Positions 17,197 through 26,008 of a DNA stretch of 64,000 bases are shown in pieces; the stretch's first letter is position 1, and each line of letters begins with the position of its first letter. The DNA is from Nonomuraea soli (GTDB taxonomy: Bacteria; Actinomycetota; Actinomycetes; Streptosporangiales; Streptosporangiaceae): positions 682,001 to 746,000 of the forward strand of contig NZ_JACDUR010000004.1 of the NCBI RefSeq assembly GCF_013761175.1, given 5' to 3'. The position numbers and the translations under genes were made by a program. Under the pieces are notes generated by a model. It worked only from the letters and a program-made list of their open reading frames with translations. It had not been told where the DNA came from and did not search any database.

Positions 17197-18579
17197 GTGA
17201 GCCGATTCGTCCACCCCGCCGGGGACAGGCACGCCGAGATGCTGCCTCAGGAGCGCCCGCCGCAGGCGCCCGCCGACCTCAACCGGATCCACCCCGAGAT
17301 CTGGCCGCGAACGTCCGGTCGGACCGACGGCGCGCTCACGATCGGCGGCGTTGACGTCCGCGACCTGGCCGAGCAGTACGGCACGCCGCTCTACGTCCTC
17401 GACGAGGACGACGTGCGCTCCCGCATGCGCGACTACGCCTCCGCGTTCGCCGGCTCCGAGGTGCACTACGCCGGCAAGGCGTTCCTGTGCAAGGAGATGG
17501 TGCGCTGGCTCGACGCCGAGGGTCTGAGCCTCGACGTGGCCAGCGGCGGCGAGCTCGCCGTGGCGCTGGCCGTCGGCTTCCCGCCCGAGCGCATCACGAT
17601 GCACGGCAACAACAAGTCCGAGGCCGAGCTGACCCGCGCCCTGGAGATCGGCGTCGGGCACATCGTGGTCGACTCCTACGAGGAGATCGCCCGCCTGGGT
17701 TACCTGGCCGACAAGTACGGCAAGCGCCCTGACGTCATGATCCGGGTGACCACCGGCGTCGAGGCGCACACCCACGAGTTCATCGCCACCGCCCACGACG
17801 ACCAGAAGTTCGGCCTGTCGCTGAACACCGGGGCGGCGGCCGAGGCGGTCCGCAGGATCCTGGCGCTGCCGCAGCTCAACCTGGTCGGCCTGCACTCCCA
17901 CATCGGGTCGCAGATCGTCGACACCGCCGGGTTCGAGGTGGCCGCGCGCCGCCTGACCACGCTGCTGGTGGCGATCAAGGAAGAGCACGGCGTCGTCCTG
18001 CCGGAGCTCGACCTGGGCGGCGGCTACGGCATCGCCTACACCCCCGACGAGGTCGCGCCCGACGTCAAGGAGATCGCCGACTCCCTGCGCGAGATCGTGG
18101 CGAAGGTCTGCACCGGCGCCGGGCTGCCGGTGCCGAAGCTGACCGTCGAGCCGGGACGCGGCATCGTCGGACCGGGAGGCATCAGCCTCTACACGGTCGG
18201 CACCGTCAAGGACGTCGAGGGTCTGCGCACCTACGTCAGCGTCGACGGCGGCATGAGCGACAACGTGCGCACCGCGCTGTACGGCGCCGAATACACCACG
18301 CTGCTGGCCAGCCGCGAGTCCCACGCCCAGCCGATGCTCAGCCGGGTGGTCGGCAAGCACTGCGAGAGCGGCGACATCATCGTGCGCGACCACTACCTGC
18401 CGGGCGACCTGGCACCAGGCGACCTGCTGGCGGTCGCCGCCACCGGCGCCTACTGCCGGTCGCTGGCCAGCAACTACAACTACCTGCCCAAGCCCGCCGT
18501 GGTCGCCGTCCGCAACGGCCAGTCCCGCGTCATCGTGCAGGGTGAGACCGAGGACGACCTCTTGAGGGGGCAGCTGTGA
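17197..18579 (+). CDS. lysA: diaminopimelate decarboxylase
   Basis: A 460-residue PLP enzyme that decarboxylates meso-diaminopimelate to L-lysine, the last step of lysine synthesis. The Schiff-base lysine is Lys94 (VHYAGKAFLCK). Other family marks are MHGNNKS, LHSHIGSQI, the glycine-rich LDLGGGYGIAY, EPGRGIVGPGG, the active-site Cys in GKHCESGDII, and ATGAYCRSLASNYNY. Length equals that of Streptomyces enzymes when the GTG at 17197 is used; the frame is open 16 codons further upstream. It is coupled to hom by a GTGA overlap, forming the aspartate-family operon lysA-hom. Confidence 0.95.
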   Translation: MSRFVHPAGDRHAEMLPQERPPQAPADLNRIHPEIWPRTSGRTDGALTIGGVDVRDLAEQYGTPLYVLDEDDVRSRMRDYASAFAGSEVHYAGKAFLCKEMVRWLDAEGLSLDVASGGELAVALAVGFPPERITMHGNNKSEAELTRALEIGVGHIVVDSYEEIARLGYLADKYGKRPDVMIRVTTGVEAHTHEFIATAHDDQKFGLSLNTGAAAEAVRRILALPQLNLVGLHSHIGSQIVDTAGFEVAARRLTTLLVAIKEEHGVVLPELDLGGGYGIAYTPDEVAPDVKEIADSLREIVAKVCTGAGLPVPKLTVEPGRGIVGPGGISLYTVGTVKDVEGLRTYVSVDGGMSDNVRTALYGAEYTTLLASRESHAQPMLSRVVGKHCESGDIIVRDHYLPGDLAPGDLLAVAATGAYCRSLASNYNYLPKPAVVAVRNGQSRVIVQGETEDDLLRGQL

Positions 18580-19868
18580 GCGACAAACCGTTGAAAGTGG
18601 CCCTGCTGGGCTGCGGAGTGGTCGGCTCGCAGGTCGTCAAGCTCATGCGCGAGCAGGCCGGCGACCTGGCCGCCCGCATCGGCGCTCCGCTGGAGCTGGC
18701 CGGCGTCGCCGTACGCAAGCTCGGGCGCAAGCGCGACGTCGAGATCGACCCCGCGCTGGTCACCACCGACGCCGAGGGCCTGGTCGCCCGCGACGACGTC
18801 GACATCGTCGTGGAGGTGATCGGCGGGATCGAGCCCGCGCGCTCCCTCATCGTCTCGGCGCTGTCGGGCGGCAAGTCCGTCGTCACCGCCAACAAGGCGC
18901 TGCTGGCCGAGGACGGCGCGACGTTGTTCGAGGCGGCCCGCCAGGGCAACGGCGACCTCTACTACGAGGCCAGCGTCGCGGGGGCGATCCCGCTGCTGCG
19001 CCCGCTGCGCGAGTCGCTGGCCGGCGACCACGTCAAACGGGTGCTGGGCATCGTCAACGGCACCACCAACTACATCCTCGACAAGATGGACTCCACCGGC
19101 GCCTCCTTCACCGACGCGCTGGAGGAGGCCCAGTCGCTGGGCTACGCCGAGGCCGACCCGACCGCCGACGTCGAGGGCTTCGACGCCGCGGCCAAGGCCG
19201 CGATCCTGGCGTCGCTGGCCTTCCACAGCCGGGTGACCGCCGCCGAGGTGCACCGCGAGGGCATCACCGAGATCACCGCGACCGACGTCGCCTCCGCCAA
19301 GGCGATGGGCTACGTCATCAAGCTGCTGGCCATCTGCGCCAAGTCCGACGACGGCCGCTCGATCGGCGTGCGCGTGCACCCGGCGATGATCCCGCGCACG
19401 CACCCGCTGGCCGGAGTGCGCGAGGCCTACAACGCCGTGTTCGTCGAGGCCGAGTCGGCCGGGCAGCTGATGTTCTACGGCAAGGGCGCCGGCGGCGCGC
19501 CGACCGCCTCCGCGGTGCTGGGCGACATCGTCGCCGTGGCGCGCAACCGCCGGGCGGGCACACGCGGGCCCGACGAGTCCACCTACGCCGACCTGCCGGT
19601 GCACGAGATGGGGGCCACGGTCACGCGCTGCCACGTGGCGCTCGACGTGGCCGACAAGCCGGGCGTCCTGGCCCGGGTGGCCGAGGAGTTCGCCCAGCAC
19701 GACGTCTCGATCCAGACCGTGCGCCAGGAGGGCCACGGTGACGACGCCCAGCTCGTCATCGTCACCCACCAGGCCACCGACGCGGCGCTGACCGCCACCA
19801 TGGCGGGGCTGCGCGAGCTCGACATCGTGCGGGCCGTGGCCAGCGTCATGCGCGTCGAGGGCGACTGA
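18576..19868 (+). CDS. hom: homoserine dehydrogenase
   Basis: A 430-residue enzyme that reduces aspartate semialdehyde to homoserine with NAD(P)H, feeding threonine and methionine synthesis. The Rossmann motif LLGCGVVGSQVV is at residues 9-20, the catalytic region holds VVTANKALLA and VNGTTNYIL, and the substrate loop is GYAEADPTADVEGFDAAAKAAIL. A C-terminal ACT domain (about 350-428, DKPGVLARVAEEFAQHDVSI) provides threonine feedback. It overlaps lysA by four bases. In related actinomycetes thrC and thrB follow directly. Here they are 16 kb away and a strong terminator closes hom. Confidence 0.96.
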   Translation: MSDKPLKVALLGCGVVGSQVVKLMREQAGDLAARIGAPLELAGVAVRKLGRKRDVEIDPALVTTDAEGLVARDDVDIVVEVIGGIEPARSLIVSALSGGKSVVTANKALLAEDGATLFEAARQGNGDLYYEASVAGAIPLLRPLRESLAGDHVKRVLGIVNGTTNYILDKMDSTGASFTDALEEAQSLGYAEADPTADVEGFDAAAKAAILASLAFHSRVTAAEVHREGITEITATDVASAKAMGYVIKLLAICAKSDDGRSIGVRVHPAMIPRTHPLAGVREAYNAVFVEAESAGQLMFYGKGAGGAPTASAVLGDIVAVARNRRAGTRGPDESTYADLPVHEMGATVTRCHVALDVADKPGVLARVAEEFAQHDVSIQTVRQEGHGDDAQLVIVTHQATDAALTATMAGLRELDIVRAVASVMRVEGD

Positions 19869-19885
19869 CCGCCCGCGAGACATGG

Positions 19886-19922
19886 AAGAGCCCGCCTCCC
19901 GTGGCCTGGGGGGCGGGCTCTT
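19886..19922. terminator. bidirectional rho-independent-type hairpin after hom
   Basis: Perfect 11-base arms, AAGAGCCCGCC and GGCGGGCTCTT, enclose a 15-base loop. It sits between hom and the convergent monooxygenase gene and can serve both, with A-rich and T-rich flanks limited to two bases. Confidence 0.85.
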
Positions 19923-19979
19923 CGCTGTACGGCAGAGCCTGGCGTGCCCACGCGGGGCCCGTGCCGTACGGCCTGGGGG

Positions 19980-21011
19980 TCAGCCCGTGACGGTCAGGGT
20001 GGTGCGGGCGGAGCCGCCGTCCTTGCATCGCACGACCACCGGGTAGGCGCCGGCGCGGGCGGCCTTGAGCGCCGGCGCCCAGGCGACGGCGGGCACGGGG
20101 GCGTTCACCCGCACCGGCTTGAACGCGTTGGAGGCGATCGAGGCGACCTGGGAGTTGCCGCAGACGGCGGTCACGGTGACGGAGCCGCCGGTGGCCACCT
20201 TGACCGGGCTGACGCCGACGCCCGCGGAGACGGCCGACAGCACGATCGGTCCTGCGGTGGAGGTGGGCGCCGGCGTGGGCGTGGACGTCGGCTTGGAGGT
20301 CGGGGTGGCCGTGGGGGTGGGCTTGGGCGTCGCGGTCGCCGTCGGGGCCACGGTGGGCGCGGGGGTCGGGTTGGAGCCGCCGAAGACGACGTCGCTGCAG
20401 GAGTAGAAGGCCTCGGGGCTGTCGCTGCGCTGCCAGATCGCGTAGATCAGGTGACGGCCGGACTTGACCGGCAGCTTGGCGTCCAGGACGTAGGCGCCGT
20501 TGGAGAGCTCCGGGCCGGACTTCTTGAGGAACGGCGTGCTCTCCAGGTCCGACCACTTCAGCGGCTTGGCCGGGTCGTAGCCGTCCCTGGTGATGTACAG
20601 CTCGAACGCACCGGCGTGCGGAGCGGTGGCGCGGAACTGGAAGGTGTGGGCGGCGCCGCTGGTCAGGCTGGTGGCGGGCCAGTCGGCGCGCGCCTGGTCG
20701 AAGCCGCGGTACTTGGCGCGGCCCGCGCTGCACAGCTGGCCGTCGGGGATGAGCTCGCGGTGGCGGCCCGCGGCGGCGGCGATGTTGACCTCGTTCCAGT
20801 CGTAGAGCGGCTGCGTGCCGCCCAGGGCGACGGCGGCCTTGCACGCGGCCGTCCTGGGGTTCTCGGGGCCTTCGGTGTAGCAGACCATCGTGCGGCTGGG
20901 CGGGTTGTTCATGGTGCCGTGCGCGTTCGCCGCTCCGGGGACGAGCGTGAGCACGAGCACGGTGGGGGCGGCCAGGCTGGTGGCGACGATCGCCTTGCGG
21001 TTGATCTGCAT
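19980..21011 (-). CDS. secreted AA10 lytic polysaccharide monooxygenase
   Basis: A 343-residue secreted copper enzyme that oxidatively cleaves chitin or cellulose. The signal peptide (1-30) ends in AANA, and the mature protein starts with His31 (HGTMNNPPSR), the first ligand of the copper histidine brace. The second ligand is probably the His in RATAPHAGAFELYIT. The AA10 core runs to about residue 212 (AFYSCSDVVF). A Pro/Thr linker of about 45 residues then leads to a 100-residue C-terminal domain with an Ig-like look and a paired Cys pattern (VCGN, VRCKDGG). The start is ATG 21011. It lies downstream of, and on the same strand as, the two-component genes at 21064-23048. Confidence 0.93.
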   Translation of the reverse strand: MQINRKAIVATSLAAPTVLVLTLVPGAANAHGTMNNPPSRTMVCYTEGPENPRTAACKAAVALGGTQPLYDWNEVNIAAAAGRHRELIPDGQLCSAGRAKYRGFDQARADWPATSLTSGAAHTFQFRATAPHAGAFELYITRDGYDPAKPLKWSDLESTPFLKKSGPELSNGAYVLDAKLPVKSGRHLIYAIWQRSDSPEAFYSCSDVVFGGSNPTPAPTVAPTATATPKPTPTATPTSKPTSTPTPAPTSTAGPIVLSAVSAGVGVSPVKVATGGSVTVTAVCGNSQVASIASNAFKPVRVNAPVPAVAWAPALKAARAGAYPVVVRCKDGGSARTTLTVTG

Positions 21012-21063
21012 GGAGCCAACCCTGGACCACCTCCGATGCCGAAATATGCTGCTTAAGCGGCCG

Positions 21064-22371
21064 TTAAGGTCGGCTTATGGGCTTCTTGACGAGGCCGGTG
21101 CGCAACCAGACCTGCACCTGAGCACCTCCCAGCGAGGAGGTGTCGAGCCGCAACGAGCCGCCGGTCGACTCGGCCAGCCGGCGGGCGATGTCGAGGCCGA
21201 GCCCGGTGGAACCCGCGCCGCTCGCGCCGCGCGTCAGCGCCGTCTCCGGGTCGGGGATGCCGCCTCCGGCGTCGGCCACCAGGATGCCCACCGTGCCCGA
21301 TCCCTCGTGCAGCGTGACCGTGAACGCCGTGCCCTCGGCGGTGTGACGGAAGACGTTGCCGAGCAGCGCGTCGACCGCGGCGCCGAGGTCGGCGGCGGCC
21401 ACCGGCACCCGCACCGGCAGGGTGGCGCCCACCAGGTCCCACGGCCTGCCCTGGTCCTCGGCCAGCGCCGACCAGAACGTCAGCCGCTCGCGCAGCACCT
21501 CGGCCGCGTCGCAGCCCTCCGCCGGCGCCCTGGAGGGCCTGCGCGCCGCGGCGATGATCTGGTCGACCTCGCCCTCCAGCCTGCCCAGCGCCCGGCGGCT
21601 CTGCTCCGCTCCCGGCCCGAGGTGGTCCAGGCTCAGCCTGAGCGCGGTCAGCGGGGTGCGCAGGCGGTGCGACAGGTCGGCCGCCAGCTCACGTTCGGCC
21701 GCCAGGAGGTGGCTGACCTGGTTGGCCATGGCGTTGAAGGCCGTGGCCGCCGCGACCAGCTCGGGCGGCCCTTCGGGGTGGATGCGCTCGTTGAGCTCGC
21801 CCCTGCCCAGGGCGGTGGCGGCCCGGCCGAGCCGCCGCGTGGCGCGCACCACGCGGGCGCCCAGCCGGTCACCGACCAGCACCGAGCCGAGCACCAGCAC
21901 CAGGGCCACGCCGGTCAGCACCGCCCACGAGCCGACCACGCCCCGGTTGAGCTCGCCCGCCGGGACGAACACCTCGATCACCGCGCTGCGCGCGTGGTCG
22001 AGGGCGACCGGGCGCAGCAGGATGTGGCCGTCGGCCCGTTCGAGGGTGCTCGCCGCCGTCTGCTCGGCCGCCCTGGCCACCTCGGCGGCCGGGGCCCGGC
22101 CGGTGCCGCCGACGACCCGTGCGGGCCGCTCGACGACGTGGACGACCAGGTCGCCGCGCCTGCCCGCCGCCGTACGCGCCATCGCCAGCTCCAGGTCGGC
22201 GGCCTCGGTGGTGACGGCCAGCACCGGGACCAGCGCCGAGACCTGGCGCTCGGCGTCGGCCAGCGCCCTGCTCTGCGCGGTCTCCTTGACGATGAGGGCC
22301 AGCGGCACCAGGAAGGCCAGCGCCACCATGGAGGTGACCGCGACCATCAGGACCGCGAGCGTGCGCCTCAT
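21064..22371 (-). CDS. sensor histidine kinase (HAMP, HisKA)
   Basis: A 435-residue membrane kinase. Helix 1 (residues 5-30) and helix 2 (about 145-165) flank a periplasmic-side sensor, followed by HAMP (RRLGRAATALGRGELNERI), a HisKA box with phospho-His (ELAADLSHRLRTPLTALRL) and HATPase_c (VDALLGNVFRHTAEGT, DAGGGIPD, GSTGLGLDIAR). The ATG at 22371 overlaps the stop of the response regulator gene upstream (ATGA). It follows the classical EnvZ/OmpR-type arrangement. Confidence 0.93.
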   Translation of the reverse strand: MRRTLAVLMVAVTSMVALAFLVPLALIVKETAQSRALADAERQVSALVPVLAVTTEAADLELAMARTAAGRRGDLVVHVVERPARVVGGTGRAPAAEVARAAEQTAASTLERADGHILLRPVALDHARSAVIEVFVPAGELNRGVVGSWAVLTGVALVLVLGSVLVGDRLGARVVRATRRLGRAATALGRGELNERIHPEGPPELVAAATAFNAMANQVSHLLAAERELAADLSHRLRTPLTALRLSLDHLGPGAEQSRRALGRLEGEVDQIIAAARRPSRAPAEGCDAAEVLRERLTFWSALAEDQGRPWDLVGATLPVRVPVAAADLGAAVDALLGNVFRHTAEGTAFTVTLHEGSGTVGILVADAGGGIPDPETALTRGASGAGSTGLGLDIARRLAESTGGSLRLDTSSLGGAQVQVWLRTGLVKKPISRP

Positions 22372-23048
22372 CGCGGCGCTGACAACATGACGCCCACCCC
22401 GCGCACGGTGTGCAGGTACCTGGGAACGGCCGCGCTCTCGCCGAGCTTGCGCCGCAGCCACGACAGGTGCACGTCGATCGTCTGGTCGTCGCCGTAGGAC
22501 TGCTGCCACACCTCCGTCAGCAGCTCACGCCGCGAGACCACCCGGTCGGCGCGGGCGGCCAGATAGGCCAGCAGGTCGAACTCGCGCCTGGTCAGCGACA
22601 GCGGAACGCCGTCGAGCGTGGCCGCGCGCCTGTCCAGATCCAGCCGGAGCCCGCCCGCGTCGAGCAGCCTCGGCCGGAGCGTCGCCGACCTGGCCCTGCG
22701 CAGCACGGCGTCGAGGCGGGCGGCCAGGTGGTCACCCGAGAACGGCTTGACCAGGTAGTCGTCGGCGCCGATCTCCAGCAGCCTGACGATCTCGGACTCC
22801 TCGTCGCGGGCGGTGGCCACGATGACCGGCACGTCGGAGATGCCGCGCACCATGCGCAGCGCCTCGGCGCCGTCGAGGTCGGGCAGGCCCAGGTCGAGGA
22901 TGACGGCGTCGGGCGGGTTCTGCGAGATCTCCCGCAGGGCGTCGAGCGCGCACCCGGCGCTGCGGACGGCGTGCCGCCGCCGGGCGAGCTCGTGGATCAG
23001 CGCCGACCGCACGAACTCGTCGTCCTCGACCACCAGAACCGTCGCCAT
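22368..23048 (-). CDS. response regulator, OmpR family
   Basis: A 226-residue OmpR/PhoB-type regulator with receiver acidic pair at 9-10, phospho-Asp52 (VILDLGLPD), a Thr/Ala switch (VIVATARDEE) and Lys102 (DYLVKPFSG). A C-terminal winged helix follows (LTRREFDLLAYLAARADRVVSR...TIDVHLSWLRRKLGE, RGVGVML). The ATG at 23048 is used; a long upstream open stretch has no homology. It is first in an operon with the kinase, and divergent from a small secreted-protein gene. The intergenic DNA contains an imperfect direct repeat that could be its binding site. Confidence 0.93.
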   Translation of the reverse strand: MATVLVVEDDEFVRSALIHELARRRHAVRSAGCALDALREISQNPPDAVILDLGLPDLDGAEALRMVRGISDVPVIVATARDEESEIVRLLEIGADDYLVKPFSGDHLAARLDAVLRRARSATLRPRLLDAGGLRLDLDRRAATLDGVPLSLTRREFDLLAYLAARADRVVSRRELLTEVWQQSYGDDQTIDVHLSWLRRKLGESAAVPRYLHTVRGVGVMLSAPR

Positions 23049-23106
23049 GGCGGACCAGATTACGGTAGATACCGCCTCCTCATGGCGGACCTGATTGCGG
23101 TACATA
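23046..23106. repeat. 26-bp imperfect direct repeat, 35-bp period, in divergent promoter
   Basis: Copy 1 at 23046-23071 and copy 2 at 23081-23106 match at 23 of 26 positions. Copy 1 includes the response regulator start codon on the minus strand and the dyad CGGTAGATACCG (23063-23074). Copy 2 ends in TACATA, a likely -10 for the small secreted-protein gene. OmpR-type regulators bind direct repeats, so autoregulation is a reasonable guess. Confidence 0.6.
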
Positions 23107-23115
23107 ATGCAACGC

Positions 23116-23667
23116 ATGCGGCGAGCCATGAAGTATGTCGCGCTCTGGGCGCTGGCTACCGCTGTGGCGATCTCGATCGCGTGGTTCGGAGTGCGTGGCG
23201 TGTTGCGCGGTGAGCTGTCGGACGTCGTGATCGAGCCCGTCGCGGCGCGCACCGTCTCGGGCCCCGAAGCCGTACCACTCCCGGCCTCGGCCAGGCCCAC
23301 GTCCGCCAAGCCCGTCCCGTCCCGGTCCACCCCCGCCGAACCCACCGCCGAACCCAGCGCCGAGTCCAGCAGGACCCCGGTTCGGCCGCGCCCCACTGCG
23401 TCGCGCAAGCCCTCCGCGACCAGGGCTCCCAGCCCGTCCCCGCAGGTCGCCGGCAACGTACGAGTGGTCACCGCCAAGGGCGGCGAGGTCACCTTCACCG
23501 TCGGCGACGAGGGCTGCAGGCTCGTCTCCGCCACGCCGAAGAGCGGCTACACCGCCAAGGTGACCGAGACGGCCGACTGGATCCGGGTGGACCTGGTCCA
23601 GGGCGACCACGGCTCGGCGATCTTCTGCGTCGGCCGCGAACGCCGCACCGACCTGTGGGAGTACTAG
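23116..23667 (+). CDS. small membrane-anchored/secreted protein, unknown function
   Basis: A 183-residue protein that I do not recognise. Residues 4-26 form a single membrane helix or uncleaved signal (YVALWALATAVAISIAWF). Residues 45-112 are a Pro/Ser/Ala/Arg linker. Residues 113-183 form a compact beta-rich domain with two cysteines (GCRL and FCVG) that could be disulphide bonded. The ATG 23116 is ten bases after TACATA (23101-23106), suggesting a leaderless message; ATG 23107 and 23095 are alternatives. It is divergent from the OmpR-type regulator and may be the sensor partner or a target. Its stop codon is shared as CTAG with the convergent exporter gene. Confidence 0.65.
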   Translation: MRRAMKYVALWALATAVAISIAWFGVRGVLRGELSDVVIEPVAARTVSGPEAVPLPASARPTSAKPVPSRSTPAEPTAEPSAESSRTPVRPRPTASRKPSATRAPSPSPQVAGNVRVVTAKGGEVTFTVGDEGCRLVSATPKSGYTAKVTETADWIRVDLVQGDHGSAIFCVGRERRTDLWEY

Positions 23668-26003
23668 CCGCGCCGCTCGTGCCTGTGCAGCGCCAGCCGT
23701 ACGAGCGAGGCGAAGACCAGCGACATCAGCAGCAGCACGGCCACCGAGCGCAGCCAGGTGCCCGCCTCGTGGTCCCACAGGCCGTCGCGCATCGGCGACA
23801 CGTCGATGCTCTGCAGGTCGACCGTGGCCGCCGCGGCGGCGTACCCCCACCGGCTGGGCACCAGCCAGGCCAGCTGCTCCAGGCCCGTCCTGCCGACCAC
23901 CTCGATCAGCTTCCCGATGAAGATGAACTGCGCCATGATCAGCACGACCATCGCCATCATCGCCTGCTCGTTGGTCGACACCAGCGCGCTGACCACGAGC
24001 CCCATGAGCGAGCACGAGAAGGCCACCAGGGCGACCACGAACACCAGCTCGACGGGCCCGAGCAGCAGCGGGTCCGACGGGCCCGCCCGGCCCAGCAGGC
24101 TGAGCCAGACGAACAGGGCGGCCTGGACGAGGTTGATCGCGCCGAGCACGAACGCCTTCGACAGCAGGTAGGCCAGGGGCGACAGGCCCACCGCCCGTTC
24201 GCGGCGGTAGATCGGCCCCTCCTTGACGATCTCCCTGATCGCCCCGATGAGGCCCATGAGGGCGGCCCCGAAGATCAGGATGATCAGCAGCGTGCCCGCC
24301 TCCTCCGAGCGGCCCTGCTCCGGAGGTCCCAGGCCGTCGGAGCCCTCGACCACGCGCGTCATGAGGGCCAGCGCGATCGGCAGTCCGATCATGGACATCG
24401 CCGCGAGCCGGTCGGAGCGGATGACCGAAGCCATGCGCCTGGCCAGGATGGTGAACTGCCGCCCAGGGCTCTGCTTGGGCGGCGGCGCCCCCGGCTGGCG
24501 GGTCTGGGGTACGGCGGAGCCGCCGCCGGCGGCGCTGTAGCGCTGATGGTAGGCCGACTGGCGGAACCGGGCCGCCCACAACTCGGGCTCCTCGGAGACC
24601 ATGCGGAAGACCTCGGCGTACTCCTGCACGCCGAAGAACGGCAGCAGCTCGTCGGGGGGCCCGAAGTAGCCGACCTTGCCGCCACGGCACAGCACCAGCA
24701 CCCGGTCGCAGAACCCCAGGTGCAGCACGCTGTGGGTGACCACCACGACCGTGCGCCCATCGTCGGCCAGGGCCCGCAGCGTGCTCATGACCTCCTTGTC
24801 GAGCGACGGGTCCAGGCCGGAGGTCGGCTCGTCGAGGAAGAGCAGCGACGGCTTGGTCAGCAGCTCCAGCGCCACGCTGGTGCGCTTGCGCTGGCCGCCG
24901 GACAGCCGGTCGATGCGCAGCTTGCGCCGCTCGGTCAGGCCGAGCTGGCTCAGCACCTCCTCGATGCGGTGGCGGCGCTCGGCCGCCGACACGTCCTGCG
25001 GGAAACGCAGGGCCGCCGCGTAGCCGAGCGCCCGCTCGACCGTCAGCTCCTTGTGCAGGATGTCGTCCTGGGGCACCAGCCCGATGCGGTGGCGCAGGTC
25101 GTCGTAGTTGGCGTACAGGTCGCGGCCCTCGTAGACCACCCGTCCCGAGGTGGCGGGGCGAAAGCCGGTCAGGGCGCCCAGGAGCGTCGACTTGCCCGCG
25201 CCCGACGGCCCGACCACCGCCATCAGGCTGCGCGCCTCCAGATGCAGGCTGACGCCGTCGAGCAGGACCGCCTTGCCCGCCCGCACGGTCAGCTCCTGCG
25301 CCTGGAGCGAGACGGCGCCGGTGTCGACGTGGACCGCGATGCGATCGCCCAGGTAGAGCAGCTGGTGATGGCCGACGGAGACCAGGTCGCCAGGGGTGAG
25401 CCAGCTCTGCGTCACCCGGTGGCCGTTGACATAGGTGCCGTTGCGGGCGCCCAGGTCACGCACGAGCACACCCTGCTGGGTGCGCTCGATCAGGGCGTGC
25501 TTGCGCGAGACGAGCAGGTCGTCTTCCAGCGGCAGGTTGTTGTCGGGGGAGCGGCCGATGCTCAGCACCGGGCCCAGGGGCAGCACGACCAGCGGCTTGC
25601 CCAGCCCCGACGCTCCCGCGGCGGGCGGCATCGTCGGCCGGCCGACCATCGTGGCGGGGACCTCGGGCAGGCGCGGGGGTGGCGGGGGAGGGGCCTGCGG
25701 TGGCAGGACCTCGGCCGTCTCCGGCGCCAGCTCGATCAGCGGCCCGTGCTCGGCCCCGCCGAGCCGGATCGAGGCGGGGGCGGTGATCTCCAGGTCGAAG
25801 ATGCGGCGCGCCCCGAGATAGGTGCCGTTGCGGCTGCCCAGGTCGCGTAAGACCCAGATGCCCTGGTGGCAGAAGAGCTCCGCGTGGTGGCGGGAGATCC
25901 GCGCATCGACGATCGCGATGTCGCCCTCTCGCCCAATGGTCACGTGCTGCCCCGGCCTCAGCTCGAACCGCCCGGCCGGGGTGCGCACGACAATCCCCGT
26001 CAT
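23664..26003 (-). CDS. FHA-FHA-ABC transporter, ATPase fused to ABC-2 permease (Rv1747-like)
   Basis: A 779-residue half-transporter. FHA domain 1 is at about 1-95 (VTIGREGDIAIVDARISRHHAE, RDLGSRNGTYL). A Pro-rich linker follows, then FHA domain 2 at about 140-225 (LSIGRSPDNN, VSRKHALIE, RDLGARNGTYVNG). The ATPase is at about 235-460 (Walker A VGPSGAGKSTLLG, LSGGQRKRTSVALELL, LLFLDEPTSGLDP). A six-helix ABC-2 permease runs from 540 to 770. FHA domains bind phosphothreonine, so export is expected to be gated by a Ser/Thr kinase, as for mycobacterial Rv1747. It starts five bases after the stop of a glycosyltransferase gene and closes a five-gene operon, suggesting it exports or organises the glycan made by these enzymes (inference). 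Confidence 0.93.
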   Translation of the reverse strand: MTGIVVRTPAGRFELRPGQHVTIGREGDIAIVDARISRHHAELFCHQGIWVLRDLGSRNGTYLGARRIFDLEITAPASIRLGGAEHGPLIELAPETAEVLPPQAPPPPPPRLPEVPATMVGRPTMPPAAGASGLGKPLVVLPLGPVLSIGRSPDNNLPLEDDLLVSRKHALIERTQQGVLVRDLGARNGTYVNGHRVTQSWLTPGDLVSVGHHQLLYLGDRIAVHVDTGAVSLQAQELTVRAGKAVLLDGVSLHLEARSLMAVVGPSGAGKSTLLGALTGFRPATSGRVVYEGRDLYANYDDLRHRIGLVPQDDILHKELTVERALGYAAALRFPQDVSAAERRHRIEEVLSQLGLTERRKLRIDRLSGGQRKRTSVALELLTKPSLLFLDEPTSGLDPSLDKEVMSTLRALADDGRTVVVVTHSVLHLGFCDRVLVLCRGGKVGYFGPPDELLPFFGVQEYAEVFRMVSEEPELWAARFRQSAYHQRYSAAGGGSAVPQTRQPGAPPPKQSPGRQFTILARRMASVIRSDRLAAMSMIGLPIALALMTRVVEGSDGLGPPEQGRSEEAGTLLIILIFGAALMGLIGAIREIVKEGPIYRRERAVGLSPLAYLLSKAFVLGAINLVQAALFVWLSLLGRAGPSDPLLLGPVELVFVVALVAFSCSLMGLVVSALVSTNEQAMMAMVVLIMAQFIFIGKLIEVVGRTGLEQLAWLVPSRWGYAAAAATVDLQSIDVSPMRDGLWDHEAGTWLRSVAVLLLMSLVFASLVRLALHRHERRG

Positions 26004-26008
26004 TCGGA

